Assembly: GCF_051014685.1 (NCBI RefSeq)
Contig: NW_027478718.1
Span: 124,001-188,000, forward strand
DNA length: 64,000 bases
DNA from: Ptiloglossa arizonensis
Lineage: Eukaryota > Arthropoda > Insecta > Hymenoptera > Colletidae
Direction of reading: 5' to 3'
The stretch's first letter is position 1, and every line of letters starts with the position of its first letter. The notes under the pieces were generated by a model. It worked only from the letters and a program-made list of their open reading frames with translations. It was not told the DNA's origin and made no database searches. The position numbers and the translations under genes were made by a program. Of this stretch, positions 15,315-29,440 are shown one piece after another.

Positions 15315-16860
15315 TGACGTTATACGCTATACGGTATACGTTATGCGTTATTCGCTATACGTTATGCGTTATAGGATATACGTTATGCATTATAGGATAT
15401 ACGTTATACGTGATACGTTGTACGTTATACGTTATACGTTATACGTTATACGTTATACGTTATACGTTATACGTTATACGTTATACGTTATACGTTGTAC
15501 GTTATGCGTTAAACATTATACGTTATACGATATACGTTATACGTTATACGTTATGCGTTATAGCATATACCTTATTCGTTATACGTTATACGTTATACGT
15601 TATACGTTATACGTTATACGTTATACGTTATACGTTATACGTTATACGTTATACGTTATACGTTATACGTTATACGTTATACGTTATACGTTATACGTTA
15701 TACGTTATACGTTATACGTTATACGTTATACGTTATACGTTATACGTTATACGTTATACGTTATACGGTATACGTTATACGTTATACGTTACTCGTTATA
15801 CGTAATATGTAATACGTTTTACGTTATAAGTTGTACGTTATACGTTATACGTCATACGTTATACGTTATACGTTATACGTTATGCGTTATACGTTATACG
15901 TTATACGTTATACGTTACTCGTTATACGTAATATGTAATACGTTTTACGTTATAAGTTGTACGTTATACGTTATACGTTATACGTTATACGTTATACGTT
16001 ATACGTTATGCGTTATACGTTATACGTTATACGGTATACGTTATGCGTTATACGTTATACGTTATACGCTATACGTTATACGTTATACGTTTTACGTTAT
16101 ACGTTATACGTTATACGATATACGTTATACGTTATACGTTATGCGTTATAGGATATACGTTATACGTTATACGTTATACGTTATACGTTATACGTTATAC
16201 GTTATACGTTATACGTTATACGTTATACGTTATACGTTATACGTTATACGTTATACGTTATACGTTATACGTTATACGTTAAACGTTATACGTTATACGT
16301 TATACGTTATACGTTATACGTTATACGTTATACGTTATACGTTATACGTTATACGTTATACGTTATGCGTTATACGTTATACGTTATACGGTATACGTTA
16401 TGCGTTATACGTTATACGTTATACGCTATACGTTATACGTTATACGTTTTACGTTATACGTTATACGTTATACGATATACGTTATACGTTATACGTTATG
16501 CGTTATAGGATATACGTTATACGTTATACGTTATACGTTATACGTTATACGTTATACGTTATACGTTATACGTTATACGTTATACGTTATACGTTATACG
16601 TTATACGTTATACGTTGTACGTTATGCGTTAAACATTATACGTTATACGATATACGTTATACGTTATACGTTATGCGTTATAGCATATACCTTATTCGTT
16701 ATACGTTATACGTTATACGTTATACGTTATACGTTATACGTTATACGTTATACGTTATACGTTATACGTTATACGTTATACGTTATACGTTATACGTTAT
16801 ACGTTATACGTTATACGTTATACGTTATACGTTATACGTTACACGTTATACGTCATAGGT
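15315..16860 (+). repeat. Zone with private variants and 126-, 357- and 1,120-bp spacings
   Basis: This zone lacks both marker blocks and has its own variants: TTTGACG, TTATAGCATATACC, TTAAACATTATACG, TTACTCG and GTAATATGTAATACG. The TTACTCG element repeats after 126 bp (near 15,790 and 15,916). A CGGTATACG/CGCTATACG group repeats after 357 bp (16,043 and 16,400). The TTGTACGTTATGCG group at about 15,494 repeats 1,120 bp later at about 16,614. All spacings are multiples of 7. The longest forward open frame of the window (14,902-16,632) lies here, only because TCATAGG and ATAAGT variants are scarce in that frame. Confidence 0.85.
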
Positions 16861-16914
16861 TATACGTTATACGTTATACGTTATACGTTATACGTTATAC
16901 GTTATACGTTATAC

Positions 16915-18410
16915 GTCATAGGTTATACGTTGAACGTTATACGTTATACGTAGTATGTAATGCGTCGTACGTTTTACGTTATTCGTTATACGTTATACGT
17001 TATACGTTATACGTTATACGTTATACGTTATACGTTTTACGTTATTCGTTATACGTTATACGTTATACGATATACGTTATACGTTATACGTTATACGTTA
17101 TACGTTACACGTTATACGTTATACTTTATACGTTATAGGTGTTACGTTATACGTTATACGTCATAGGTTATACGTTATATGTTATACGTTATACGTTATA
17201 CGTTATACGTCATACGTTATACGTTGTACGTTATACGTTATAAGTTGTACGTTATACGATATACGTTATACGTTATTCTTTATACGTTCTTCGTTACACG
17301 TTATACATTATACGTTATACGATATACGTTATACGTTATGCGTTATGCGTTCTTCGTTACACGTTATACGTTATTCGGTGTGCGTTATACGTTATACGTT
17401 ATACGTTATACGTTATACTTTATACGTTATACGTTATACGTTATACGTTATACGTTATACGTTTTACGTTATTCGTTATACGTTATACGTTATACGATAT
17501 ACGTTATACGTTATACGTTATACGTTATACGTTACACGTTATACGTTATACTTTATACGTTATAGGTGTTACGTTATACGTTATACGTCATAGGTTATAC
17601 GTTATATGTTATACGTTATACGTTATACGTTATACGTCATACGTTATACGTTGTACGTTATACGTTATAAGTTGTACGTTATACGATATACGTTATACGT
17701 TATTCTTTATACGTTCTTCGTTACACGTTATACATTATACGTTATACGTTATACGTTATACGCTATACGTTATACGTTATACGTTATACGTTATACGTTA
17801 TACGTTATACGTTATACGTTATACGTTATACGTTATACGTTATACGTTATACGTCATAGGTTATACGTTATACGTTATACGTTATGCGTTATACGTTATA
17901 CGTTATACATTATACGTTATACGTCATAGGTTATACGTTATACGTTATACGTTGTACGTTATACGTTATAAGTTATACGTTATACGTCATAGGTTATACG
18001 TTGAACGTTATACGTTATACGTAGTATGTAATGCGTCGTACGTTTTACGTTATTCATTATACGTTATACGTTATACGTTATACGTTATACGTTATACGTT
18101 ATACGTTATACGCTATACGTTATACGTTATACGTTATACGTTATACGTTATACGTTATACGTTATACGTTATACGTTATACGTTATACGTTATACGTTAT
18201 ACGTTATACGTTGTACGTTATACGTTATAAGTTGTACGTTATACGATATACGTTATACGTTATTCTTTATACGTTCTTCGTTACACGTTATACATTATAC
18301 GTTATACGTTATACGTTATACGTTTTACGTTATTCGTTATACGTTATACGTTATACGATATACGTTATACGTTATACGTTATACGTTATACGTTACACGA
18401 TATACGTTAT
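16915..18410 (+). repeat. 1,680-bp tandem duplication, left copy
   Basis: Matches 18,595-20,090 at a fixed displacement of 1,680 bp (240 units). Compared line by line I see essentially one substitution over about 1.5 kb (position 18,315 G versus 19,995 T). Within each copy a 427-bp sub-repeat is visible (17,179 and 17,606). The variants TCGTACG, ATAGGTGTTACG and TCGGTGTGCG are shared. TCGGTGTGCG, at about 17,373 and 19,053, is found only in these two copies. Confidence 0.93.
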
Positions 18411-18594
18411 ACGTTATACGTTATACGTTATACGTTATACGTTATACGTTATACGTTACACGTTATACGTCATAGGTTATACGTTATACGTTATACGTTA
18501 TACGTTATACGTTATACGTTATACGTCATACGTCATAGGTTATACGTTATACGTTATACGTTGTACGTTATACGTTATAAGTTATACGTTATAC

Positions 18595-20090
18595 GTCATA
18601 GGTTATACGTTGAACGTTATACGTTATACGTAGTATGTAATGCGTCGTACGTTTTACGTTATTCGTTATACGTTATACGTTATACGTTATACGTTATACG
18701 TTATACGTTATACGTTTTACGTTATTCGTTATACGTTATACGTTATACGATATACGTTATACGTTATACGTTATACGTTATACGTTACACGTTATACGTT
18801 ATACTTTATACGTTATAGGTGTTACGTTATACGTTATACGTCATAGGTTATACGTTATATGTTATACGTTATACGTTATACGTTATACGTCATACGTTAT
18901 ACGTTGTACGTTATACGTTATAAGTTGTACGTTATACGATATACGTTATACGTTATTCTTTATACGTTCTTCGTTACACGTTATACATTATACGTTATAC
19001 GATATACGTTATACGTTATGCGTTATGCGTTCTTCGTTACACGTTATACGTTATTCGGTGTGCGTTATACGTTATACGTTATACGTTATACGTTATACTT
19101 TATACGTTATACGTTATACGTTATACGTTATACGTTATACGTTTTACGTTATTCGTTATACGTTATACGTTATACGATATACGTTATACGTTATACGTTA
19201 TACGTTATACGTTACACGTTATACGTTATACTTTATACGTTATAGGTGTTACGTTATACGTTATACGTCATAGGTTATACGTTATATGTTATACGTTATA
19301 CGTTATACGTTATACGTCATACGTTATACGTTGTACGTTATACGTTATAAGTTGTACGTTATACGATATACGTTATACGTTATTCTTTATACGTTCTTCG
19401 TTACACGTTATACATTATACGTTATACGTTATACGTTATACGCTATACGTTATACGTTATACGTTATACGTTATACGTTATACGTTATACGTTATACGTT
19501 ATACGTTATACGTTATACGTTATACGTTATACGTCATAGGTTATACGTTATACGTTATACGTTATGCGTTATACGTTATACGTTATACATTATACGTTAT
19601 ACGTCATAGGTTATACGTTATACGTTATACGTTGTACGTTATACGTTATAAGTTATACGTTATACGTCATAGGTTATACGTTGAACGTTATACGTTATAC
19701 GTAGTATGTAATGCGTCGTACGTTTTACGTTATTCATTATACGTTATACGTTATACGTTATACGTTATACGTTATACGTTATACGTTATACGCTATACGT
19801 TATACGTTATACGTTATACGTTATACGTTATACGTTATACGTTATACGTTATACGTTATACGTTATACGTTATACGTTATACGTTATACGTTGTACGTTA
19901 TACGTTATAAGTTGTACGTTATACGATATACGTTATACGTTATTCTTTATACGTTCTTCGTTACACGTTATACATTATACGTTATACGTTATACTTTATA
20001 CGTTTTACGTTATTCGTTATACGTTATACGTTATACGATATACGTTATACGTTATACGTTATACGTTATACGTTACACGATATACGTTAT
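18595..20090 (+). repeat. 1,680-bp tandem duplication, right copy
   Basis: Second copy of 16,915-18,410. On the right the match stops near 20,090, where this copy has ACTTTATACG followed by ATAGGTGTTACG and the left copy has plain units. On the left the match weakens before 18,595, where TTGTACG and ATAAGTTATACG replace plain units. Confidence 0.93.
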
Positions 20091-21167
20091 ACTTTATACG
20101 TTATAGGTGTTACGTTATACGTTATACGTCATAGGTTATACGTTATATGTTATACGTTATACGTTATACGTTATACGTTATACGTTATTCGTAATACGTT
20201 ATACGTGATACGTTATACTTTGTACGTTATACGTTATACGTTATACGTTATACGTTATACATCATACGTTATACGTTATACGTTATACGTCATAGGTTAT
20301 ACGTTATATGTTATACGTTATACGTTATACGTTATACGTCATACGTTATACGTTATACGTTATACGTTATACGTTACACGTTATACGTTATACTTTATAC
20401 GTTATATGTGTTACGTTATACGTTATACGTCATAGGTTATACGTTATACGTTATACGTTATACGTTATACATCATACGTTATACGTTATACGTTATACGT
20501 TATACGTTATACGTTATACGCTATACGTTATACGTTATACGTTATACGTTATACGTTATACGTTATACGTTATACGTTATACGTTATACGTTATACGTTA
20601 TACGTTATACGTTATACGTTATACGTTATACGTTATACGTTATACGTTATACGTTATACGTTATACGTTATACGTTGTACGTTATACGTTATAAGTTGTA
20701 CGTTATACGATATACGTTATACGTTATTCTTTATACGTTCTTCGTTACACGTTATACATTATACGTTATACGTTATACGTTATACGCTATACGTTATACG
20801 TTATACGTTATACGTTATACGTTATACGTTATACGTTATACGTTATACGTTATACGTTATACGTTACACGATATACGTTATACTTTATACGTTATAGGTG
20901 TTACGTTATACGTTATACGTCATAGGTTATACGTTATATGTTATACGTTATACGTTATACGTTATACGTTATACGTTGTACGTTATACGTTATAAGTTGT
21001 ACGTTATACGATATACGTTATACGTCATTCTTTATACGTTCTTCGTAACACGTTATACGTTATACGTTATACGTTATACGTTTTACGTTATTCGTTATAC
21101 GTTATATGTTATACGATATACGTTATACGTTATACGTTATACGTTATGAGTCATACGTTCTACGATA
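20091..21167 (+). repeat. Linker array between the duplication and the right 14-kb copy
   Basis: Holds the ATAGGTGTTACG and ATATGTGTTACG elements, GTAATACG with GTGATACG, ACATCATACG variants, a long run of plain units at about 20,525-20,675, and the ATAAGTTGTACG/TTATTCTTT/TTCTTCG series. Much of it resembles 5,160-5,550 with units lost. Nothing here is other than heptamer repeat. Confidence 0.85.
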
Positions 21168-21171
21168 TTCG

Positions 21172-23630
21172 TTATACGTTATACGTTATTAGTTATACGT
21201 TATACGTTATACGTTATACGTCATAGGTTATACGTTATACGTTATGCGTTATACGTTATACATTATACGTTATACGATATACGTTATACGTTATGCGTTA
21301 TGCGTTCTTCGTTACACGTTATACGTTATTCGGTATGCGTTATACGTTATACGTTATACGTTATACGTTATACGTTATACTTTATACGTTATACGTTATA
21401 CGTTATGCGTTATACGTTATACGTTATACGTTATACGTTACACGTTATACGTCATAGGTTATACGTTATACGTTATACGTTATACGTTATACGTTATACG
21501 TTATACGTTATACGTCATAGGTTATACGTTATATGTTATACGTTATACGTTATACGTTATACGTCATACGTTATACGTTACACGTTATACGTTATACGTT
21601 ATACGTTATACGTTATACGTTATACGTTATACGTTATTCGTAATACGTTATACGTGATACGTTATACTTTGTACGTTATACGTTATACGTTATACGTTAT
21701 ACATTATACTTTATACGTTATACATTACATGTTATACGTTATACATTACATGTTATGCGTTATACGTTATACGTTATACGTTATACGTTATACGTTATAC
21801 GTTATACGTTATACGTTATACGTTATACGTGATACGTTATACGTTATACGTTATACGTTATACGTTATACGTTATACGTTATACGTTATACGTTATACGT
21901 TATACGTTATACGTTATACGTTATACGTTATACGTTATACGTTATACGTTATACGTTGTACGTTATACGTTATAAGATGTACGTTATACGATATACGATT
22001 TACGTTATACGTTATACGTTATACGTTATACGTTATGCGTTATACGTTCTACGATATTCGTTATACGTTATACGTTATTAGTTATACGTTATACGTTATA
22101 CGTTATACGTCATAGGTTATACGTTATACGTTATGCGGTATACGTTATACATTATACATTATACGTTATACGTTATACGTTATACGTTATACGTTATACG
22201 TTATACGTTATACGTTATACGTTATACGTTATACGTTATACGTTATACGTTATACGTTATACGTTATACGTTATACGTTATACGTTATACGTTATACGTT
22301 ATACGTTATACGTTATACGTTATACGTTATACGTTATACGTTATACGTTATACGTTATACGTTATACGTTATACGTTATACGTTATACGTTATACGATAT
22401 ACGTTGTACGCTATACGTTATAAGTTGTACGTTATACGATATACGTTATACGTTATTCGTTATACGTACTTCGTTACACGTTATACGTTATACGTTATAC
22501 GTTATACGTTTTACGATATACGATATACGTTATACGTTATACGATATACGCTATACGTTTTACGATATACGATATACGTTATACGTTATACGATATACGC
22601 TATACGTTATACTTTATACGTTATACGGGTTACGTTATACGTTATACGTTATACGTTATTCGTAATACGTTATACGTGATACGTTATACTATGTACGTTA
22701 TACGTTATACGTTATACGTTATACATTATACGTTATACGTTATACATTACATGTTATGCGTTATACGTTATACGTTATACGTTATACGTTATACGTTATA
22801 CTTTATACGTTATACGTTATACGTTATACGTTATACGTTATACGTTATACGTTTTACGTTATACGTTATACGTTATATGTTATACGTTATACGTTATACG
22901 TTATACGTTATACGTTGTACGTTATACGTTATAAGTTGTACGTTATACGATATACGTTATACGTTATTCTTTATACGTTCTTCGTTACACGTTATAGGTT
23001 ATACGTTATACGTTATACGTTTTACGTTATGCGTTATACGTTATACGCTATACGATATACGTTATACGTTATACGTTATACGTTATACGTTATACGTTAT
23101 GCGTTATACGTTCTACGATATTCGTTATAGGTTATACGTTATTAGTTATACGTTATACGTTATACGTTATACGTCATAGGTTATACGTTATACGTTATGC
23201 GTTATACGTTATACATTATACGTTATACGATATACGTTATACGTTATGCGTTATGCGTTCTTCGATACACGTTATGCGTTATTCGGTATGCGTTATACGT
23301 TATACGTTATACGTTATACGTTATACATTATACTTTATACGTTATACGTTATACGTTATACGTTATACGTTATACGTTATACGTTATACGTTACACGTTA
23401 TACGTCATAGGTTATACGTTATACGTTATACGTTATACGTTATACGTTATACGTTATACGTTATACGTTATACGTCATAGGTTATACGTTATACGTTATA
23501 CGTTATGCGTTATACGTTATACGTTATACATTATACGTTATACGTTATACGTTATACGTTATACGTTATACGTTATACGTTATACGTTATACGTTATACG
23601 TTATACGATATACGTTATACGTTATACGTT
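21172..23630 (+). repeat. 2.4-kb block, copy 3 of 4
   Basis: Counterpart of 200-2,620. It differs by the 49-bp duplication near 22,510-22,605 and has one instead of two TTCTTCG/GATACACG trios before TCGGTATGCG near 23,282. Confidence 0.87.
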
Positions 23631-26600
23631 ATACGTCATAGGTTATACGTTATACGTTATGCGTTATACGTTATACATTATACGTTATACGATATACGTT
23701 ATACGTTATACGTTATGCGTTCTTCGATACACGTTATACGTTATTCGGTATGCGTTATACGTTATACGTTATACGTTATACGTTATACGTTATACTTTAT
23801 ACGTTATACGTTATACGTTATACGTTATACGTTATACGTTATACGTTATACGTTATACGTTACACGTTATACGTCATAGGTTATACGTTATACGTCATAG
23901 GTTATACGTTATACGTTATACGTTGTACGTTATACGTTATAAGTTATACGTTATACGTCATAGGTTATACGTTGAACGTTATACGTTATACGTTACACGT
24001 TATACGTCATAGGTTATACGTTATACGTCATAGGTTATACGTTATACGTTATACGTTGTACGTTATACGTTATACGTTATACGTTATACGTTATACGTTA
24101 TACGTTATACGTTATACGTTATACGTTATACGTTATACGTTATACGTTATACGTCATAGGTTATACGTTATACGTTATACGTTATGCGTTATACGTTATA
24201 CGTTATACATTATACGTTATACGTTATACGTTATACGTTATACGTTATACGTTATACGTTATACGTTATACGATATACGTTATACGTTATACGTTATACT
24301 TTATACGTTATACGTTATACGTTATACGTTATACGTTATACGTTATACGTTATACGTTATACGTTATACGTTACACGTTATACGTCATAGGTTATACGTT
24401 ATACGTTATACGTTATACGTTATACGTTATACGTTATACGTTATACGTTATACGTTATACGTTATACGTTATACGTCATAGGTTATACGTTATACGTTAT
24501 ACGTTATGCGTTATACGTTATACGTTATACATTATACGTTATACGTTATACGTTATACGTTATACGTTATACGTTATACGTTATACGTTATACGATATAC
24601 GTTATACGTTATACGTTATACTTTATACGTTATACGTTATACGTTATACGTTATACGTTATACGTTATACGTTATACGTTATGCGTTATACGTTACACGT
24701 TATACGTCATAGGTTATACGTTATACGTTATACGTTATGCGTTATACGTTATACGTTATACATTATACGTTATACGTTATACGTTATACGTTATACGTTA
24801 TACGTTATACGTTATACGTTATACGATATACGTTATACGTTATACGTTATACTTTATACGTTATACGTTATACGTTATACGTTATACGTTATACGTTATA
24901 CGTTATACGTTATACGTTATACGTTACACGTTATACGTCATAGGTTATACGTTATACGTTATACGTTATACGTTATACGTTATACGTTATACGTTATACG
25001 TCATAGGTTATACGTTATACGTTATACGTTGTACGTTATACGTTATAAGTTATACGTTATACGTCATAGGTTATACGTTGAACGTTATACGTTATACGTA
25101 GTATGTAATGCGTCGTACGTTTTACGTTATTCGTTATACGTTATACGTTATACGTTATACGTTATACGTTATACGTTATACGTTTTACGTTATTCGTTAT
25201 ACGTTATACGTTATACGATATACGTTATACGTTATACGTTATACGTTATACGTTACACGTTATACGTTATACTTTATACGTTATAGGTGTTACGTTATAC
25301 GTTATACGTCATAGGTTATACGTTATATGTTATACGTTATACGTTATACGTTATACGTCATACGTTATACGTTGTACGTTATACGTTATAAGTTGTACGT
25401 TATACGATATACGTTATACGTTATTCTTTATACGTTCTTCGTTACACGTTATACATTATACGTTATACGTTATACGTTATACGCTATACGTTATACGTTA
25501 TACGTTATACGTTATACGTTATACGTTATACGTTATACGTTATACGTTATACGTTATACGTTATACGTTATACGTCATAGGTTATACGTTATACGTTATA
25601 CGTTATGCGTTATACGTTATACGTTATACATTATACGTTATACGTCATAGGTTATACGTTATACGTTATACGTTGTACGTTATACGTTATAAGTTATACG
25701 TTATACGTCATAGGTTATACGTTGAACGTTATACGTTATACGTAGTATGTAATGCGTCGTACGTTTTACGTTAGTCATTATACGTTATACGTTATACGTT
25801 ATACGTTATACGTTATTCGTTATACGTTATACGCTATACGTTATACGTTATACGTTATACGTTATACGTTATACGTTATACGTTATACGTTATACGTTAT
25901 ACGTTATACGTTATACGTTATACGTTATACGTTATACGTTGTACGTTATACGTTATAAGTTGTACGTTATACGATATACGTTATACGTTATTCTTTATAC
26001 GTTCTTCGTTACACGTTATACATTATACGTTATACGTTATACGTTATACGTTTTACGTTATTCGTTATACGTTATACGTTATACGATATACGTTATACGT
26101 TATACGTTATACGTTATACGTTACACGTTATACGTTATACTTTATACGTTATAGGTGTTACGTTATACGTTATACGTCATAGGTTATACGTTATATGTTA
26201 TACGTTATACGTTATACGTTATACGTCATACGTTATACGTTATACGTTATACGTTATACGTTATACGTTATACGTTATACGTTATTCGTAATACGTTATA
26301 CGTGATACGTTATACTTTGTACGTTATACGTTATACGTTATACGTTATACGTTATACATCATACGTTATACGTTATACGTTATACGTCATAGGTTATACG
26401 TTATATGTTATACGTTATACGTTATACGTTATACGTCATACGTTATACGTTATACGTTATACGTTATACGTTACACGTTATACGTTATACTTTATACGTT
26501 ATATGTGTTACGTTATACGTTATACGTCATAGGTTATACGTTATATGTTATACGTTATACGTTATACGTTATACGTCATACGTTATACGTTATACGTTAT

Positions 26601-27093
26601 ACGTTATACGTTATACGTTATACGTTATACGTTATACGTTATTCGTAATACGTTATACGTGATACGTTATACTTTGTACGTTATACGTTATACGTTATAC
26701 GTTATACGTTATACATCATACGTTATACGTTATACGTTATACGTCATAGGTTATACGTTATATGTTATACGTTATACGTTATACGTTATACGTCATACGT
26801 TATACGTTATACGTTATACGTTATACGTTATACGTTATACGTTATACGTTATACGTTATACGTTATACGTTATACGTTATACGTTATACGTTATACGTTG
26901 TACGTTATACGTTATAAGTTGTACGTTATACGATATACGTTATACGTCATTCTTTATACGTTCTTCGTTACACGTTATACGTTATACGTTATACGTTATA
27001 CGTTTTACGTTATTCGTTATACGTTATATGTTATACGATATACGTTATACGTTATACGTTATACGTTATGCGTCATACGTTCTACGATATTCG

Positions 27094-29440
27094 TTATACG
27101 TTATACGTTATTAGTTATACGTTATACGTTATACGTTATACGTCATAGGTTATACGTTATACGTTATGCGTTATACGTTATACATTATACGTTATACGAT
27201 ATACGTTATACGTTATGCGTTATGCGTTCTTCGTTACACGTTATACGTTATTCGGTATGCGTTATACGTTATACGTTATACGTTATACGTTATACGTTAT
27301 ACTTTATACGTTATACGTTATACGTTATGCGTTATACGTTATACGTTATACGTTATACGTTACACGTTATACGTCATAGGTTATACGTTATACGTTATAC
27401 GTTATACGTTATACGTTATACGTTATACGTTATACGTCATAGGTTATACGTTATATGTTATACGTTATACGTTATACGTTATACGTCATACGTTATACGT
27501 TACACGTTATACGTTATACGTTATACGTTATACGTTATGCGTTATACGTTATTCGTAATACGTTATACGTGATACGTTATACTTTGTACGTTATACGTTA
27601 TACGTTATACGTTATACATTATACTTTATACGTTATACATTACATGTTATACGTTATACATTACATGTTATGCGTTATACGTTATACGTTATACGTTATA
27701 CGTTATACGTTATACGTTATACGTTATACGTTATACGTTATACGTGATACGTTATACGTTATACGTTATACGTTATACGTTATACGTTATACGTTATACG
27801 TTATACGTTATACGTTATACGTTATACGTTATACGTTATACGTTATACGTTGTACGTTATACGTTATAAGATGTACGTTATACGATATACGATTTACGTT
27901 ATACGTTATACGTTATACGTTATACGTTATGCGTTATACGTTCTACGATATTCGTTATACGTTATACGTTATTAGTTATACGTTATACGTTATACGTTAT
28001 ACGTCATAGGTTATACGTTATACGTTATGCGGTATACGTTATACATTATACATTATACGTTATACGTTATACGTTATACGTTATACGTTATACGTTATAC
28101 GTTATACGTTATACGTTATACGTTATACGTTATACGTTATACGTTATACGTTATACGTTATACGTTATACGTTATACGTTATACGTTATACGTTATACGT
28201 TATACGTTATACGTTATACGTTATACGTTATACGTTATACGTTATACGTTATACGTTATACGATATACGTTGTACGCTATACGTTATAAGTTGTACGTTA
28301 TACGATATACGTTATACGTTATTCGTTATACGTACTTCGTTACACGTTATACGTTATACGTTATACGTTATACGTTTTACGATATACGATATACGTTATA
28401 CGTTATACGATATACGCTATACGTTATACTTTATACGTTATACGGGTTACGTTATACGTTATACGTTATACGTTATTCGTAATACGTTATACGTGATACG
28501 TTATACTATGTACGTTATACGTTATACGTTATACGTTATACATTATACGTTATACGTTATACATTACATGTTATGCGTTATACGTTATACGTTATACGTT
28601 ATACGTTATACGTTATACTTTATACGTTATACGTTATACGTTATACGTTATACGTTATACGTTATACGTTATACGTTATACGTTATACGTTATATGTTAT
28701 ACGTTATACGTTATACGTTATACGTTATACGTTGTACGTTATACGTTATAAGTTGTACGTTATACGATATACGTTATACGTTATTCTTTATACGTTCTTC
28801 GTTACACGTTATAGGTTATACGTTATACGTTATACGTTTTACGTTATTCGTTATACGTTATACGCTATACGATATACGTTATACGTTATACGTTATACGT
28901 TATACGTTATACGTTATGCGTTATACGTTCTACGATATTCGTTATAGGTTATACGTTATTAGTTATACGTTATACGTTATACGTTATACGTCATAGGTTA
29001 TACGTTATACGTTATGCGTTATACGTTATACATTATACGTTATACGATATACGTTATACGTTATGCGTTATGCGTTCTTCGATACACGTTATGCGTTATT
29101 CGGTATGCGTTATACGTTATACGTTATACGTTATACGTTATACATTATACTTTATACGTTATACGTTATACGTTATACGTTATACGTTATACGTTATACG
29201 TTATACGTTACACGTTATACGTCATAGGTTATACGTTATACGTTATACGTTATACGTTATACGTTATACGTTATACGTTATACGTTATACGTCATAGGTT
29301 ATACGTTATACGTTATACGTTATGCGTTATACGTTATACGTTATACATTATACGTTATACGTTATACGTTATACGTTATACGTTATACGTTATACGTTAT
29401 ACGTTATACGTTATACGATATACGTTATACGTTATACGTT
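27094..29440 (+). repeat. 2.3-kb block, copy 4 of 4
   Basis: Counterpart of 6,094-8,290, displaced by 21,000 bp on the left and 21,147 bp on the right. It keeps the 175 bp near 28,600-28,770 that copy 2 lacks, and that part agrees with copies 1 and 3. Confidence 0.87.
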
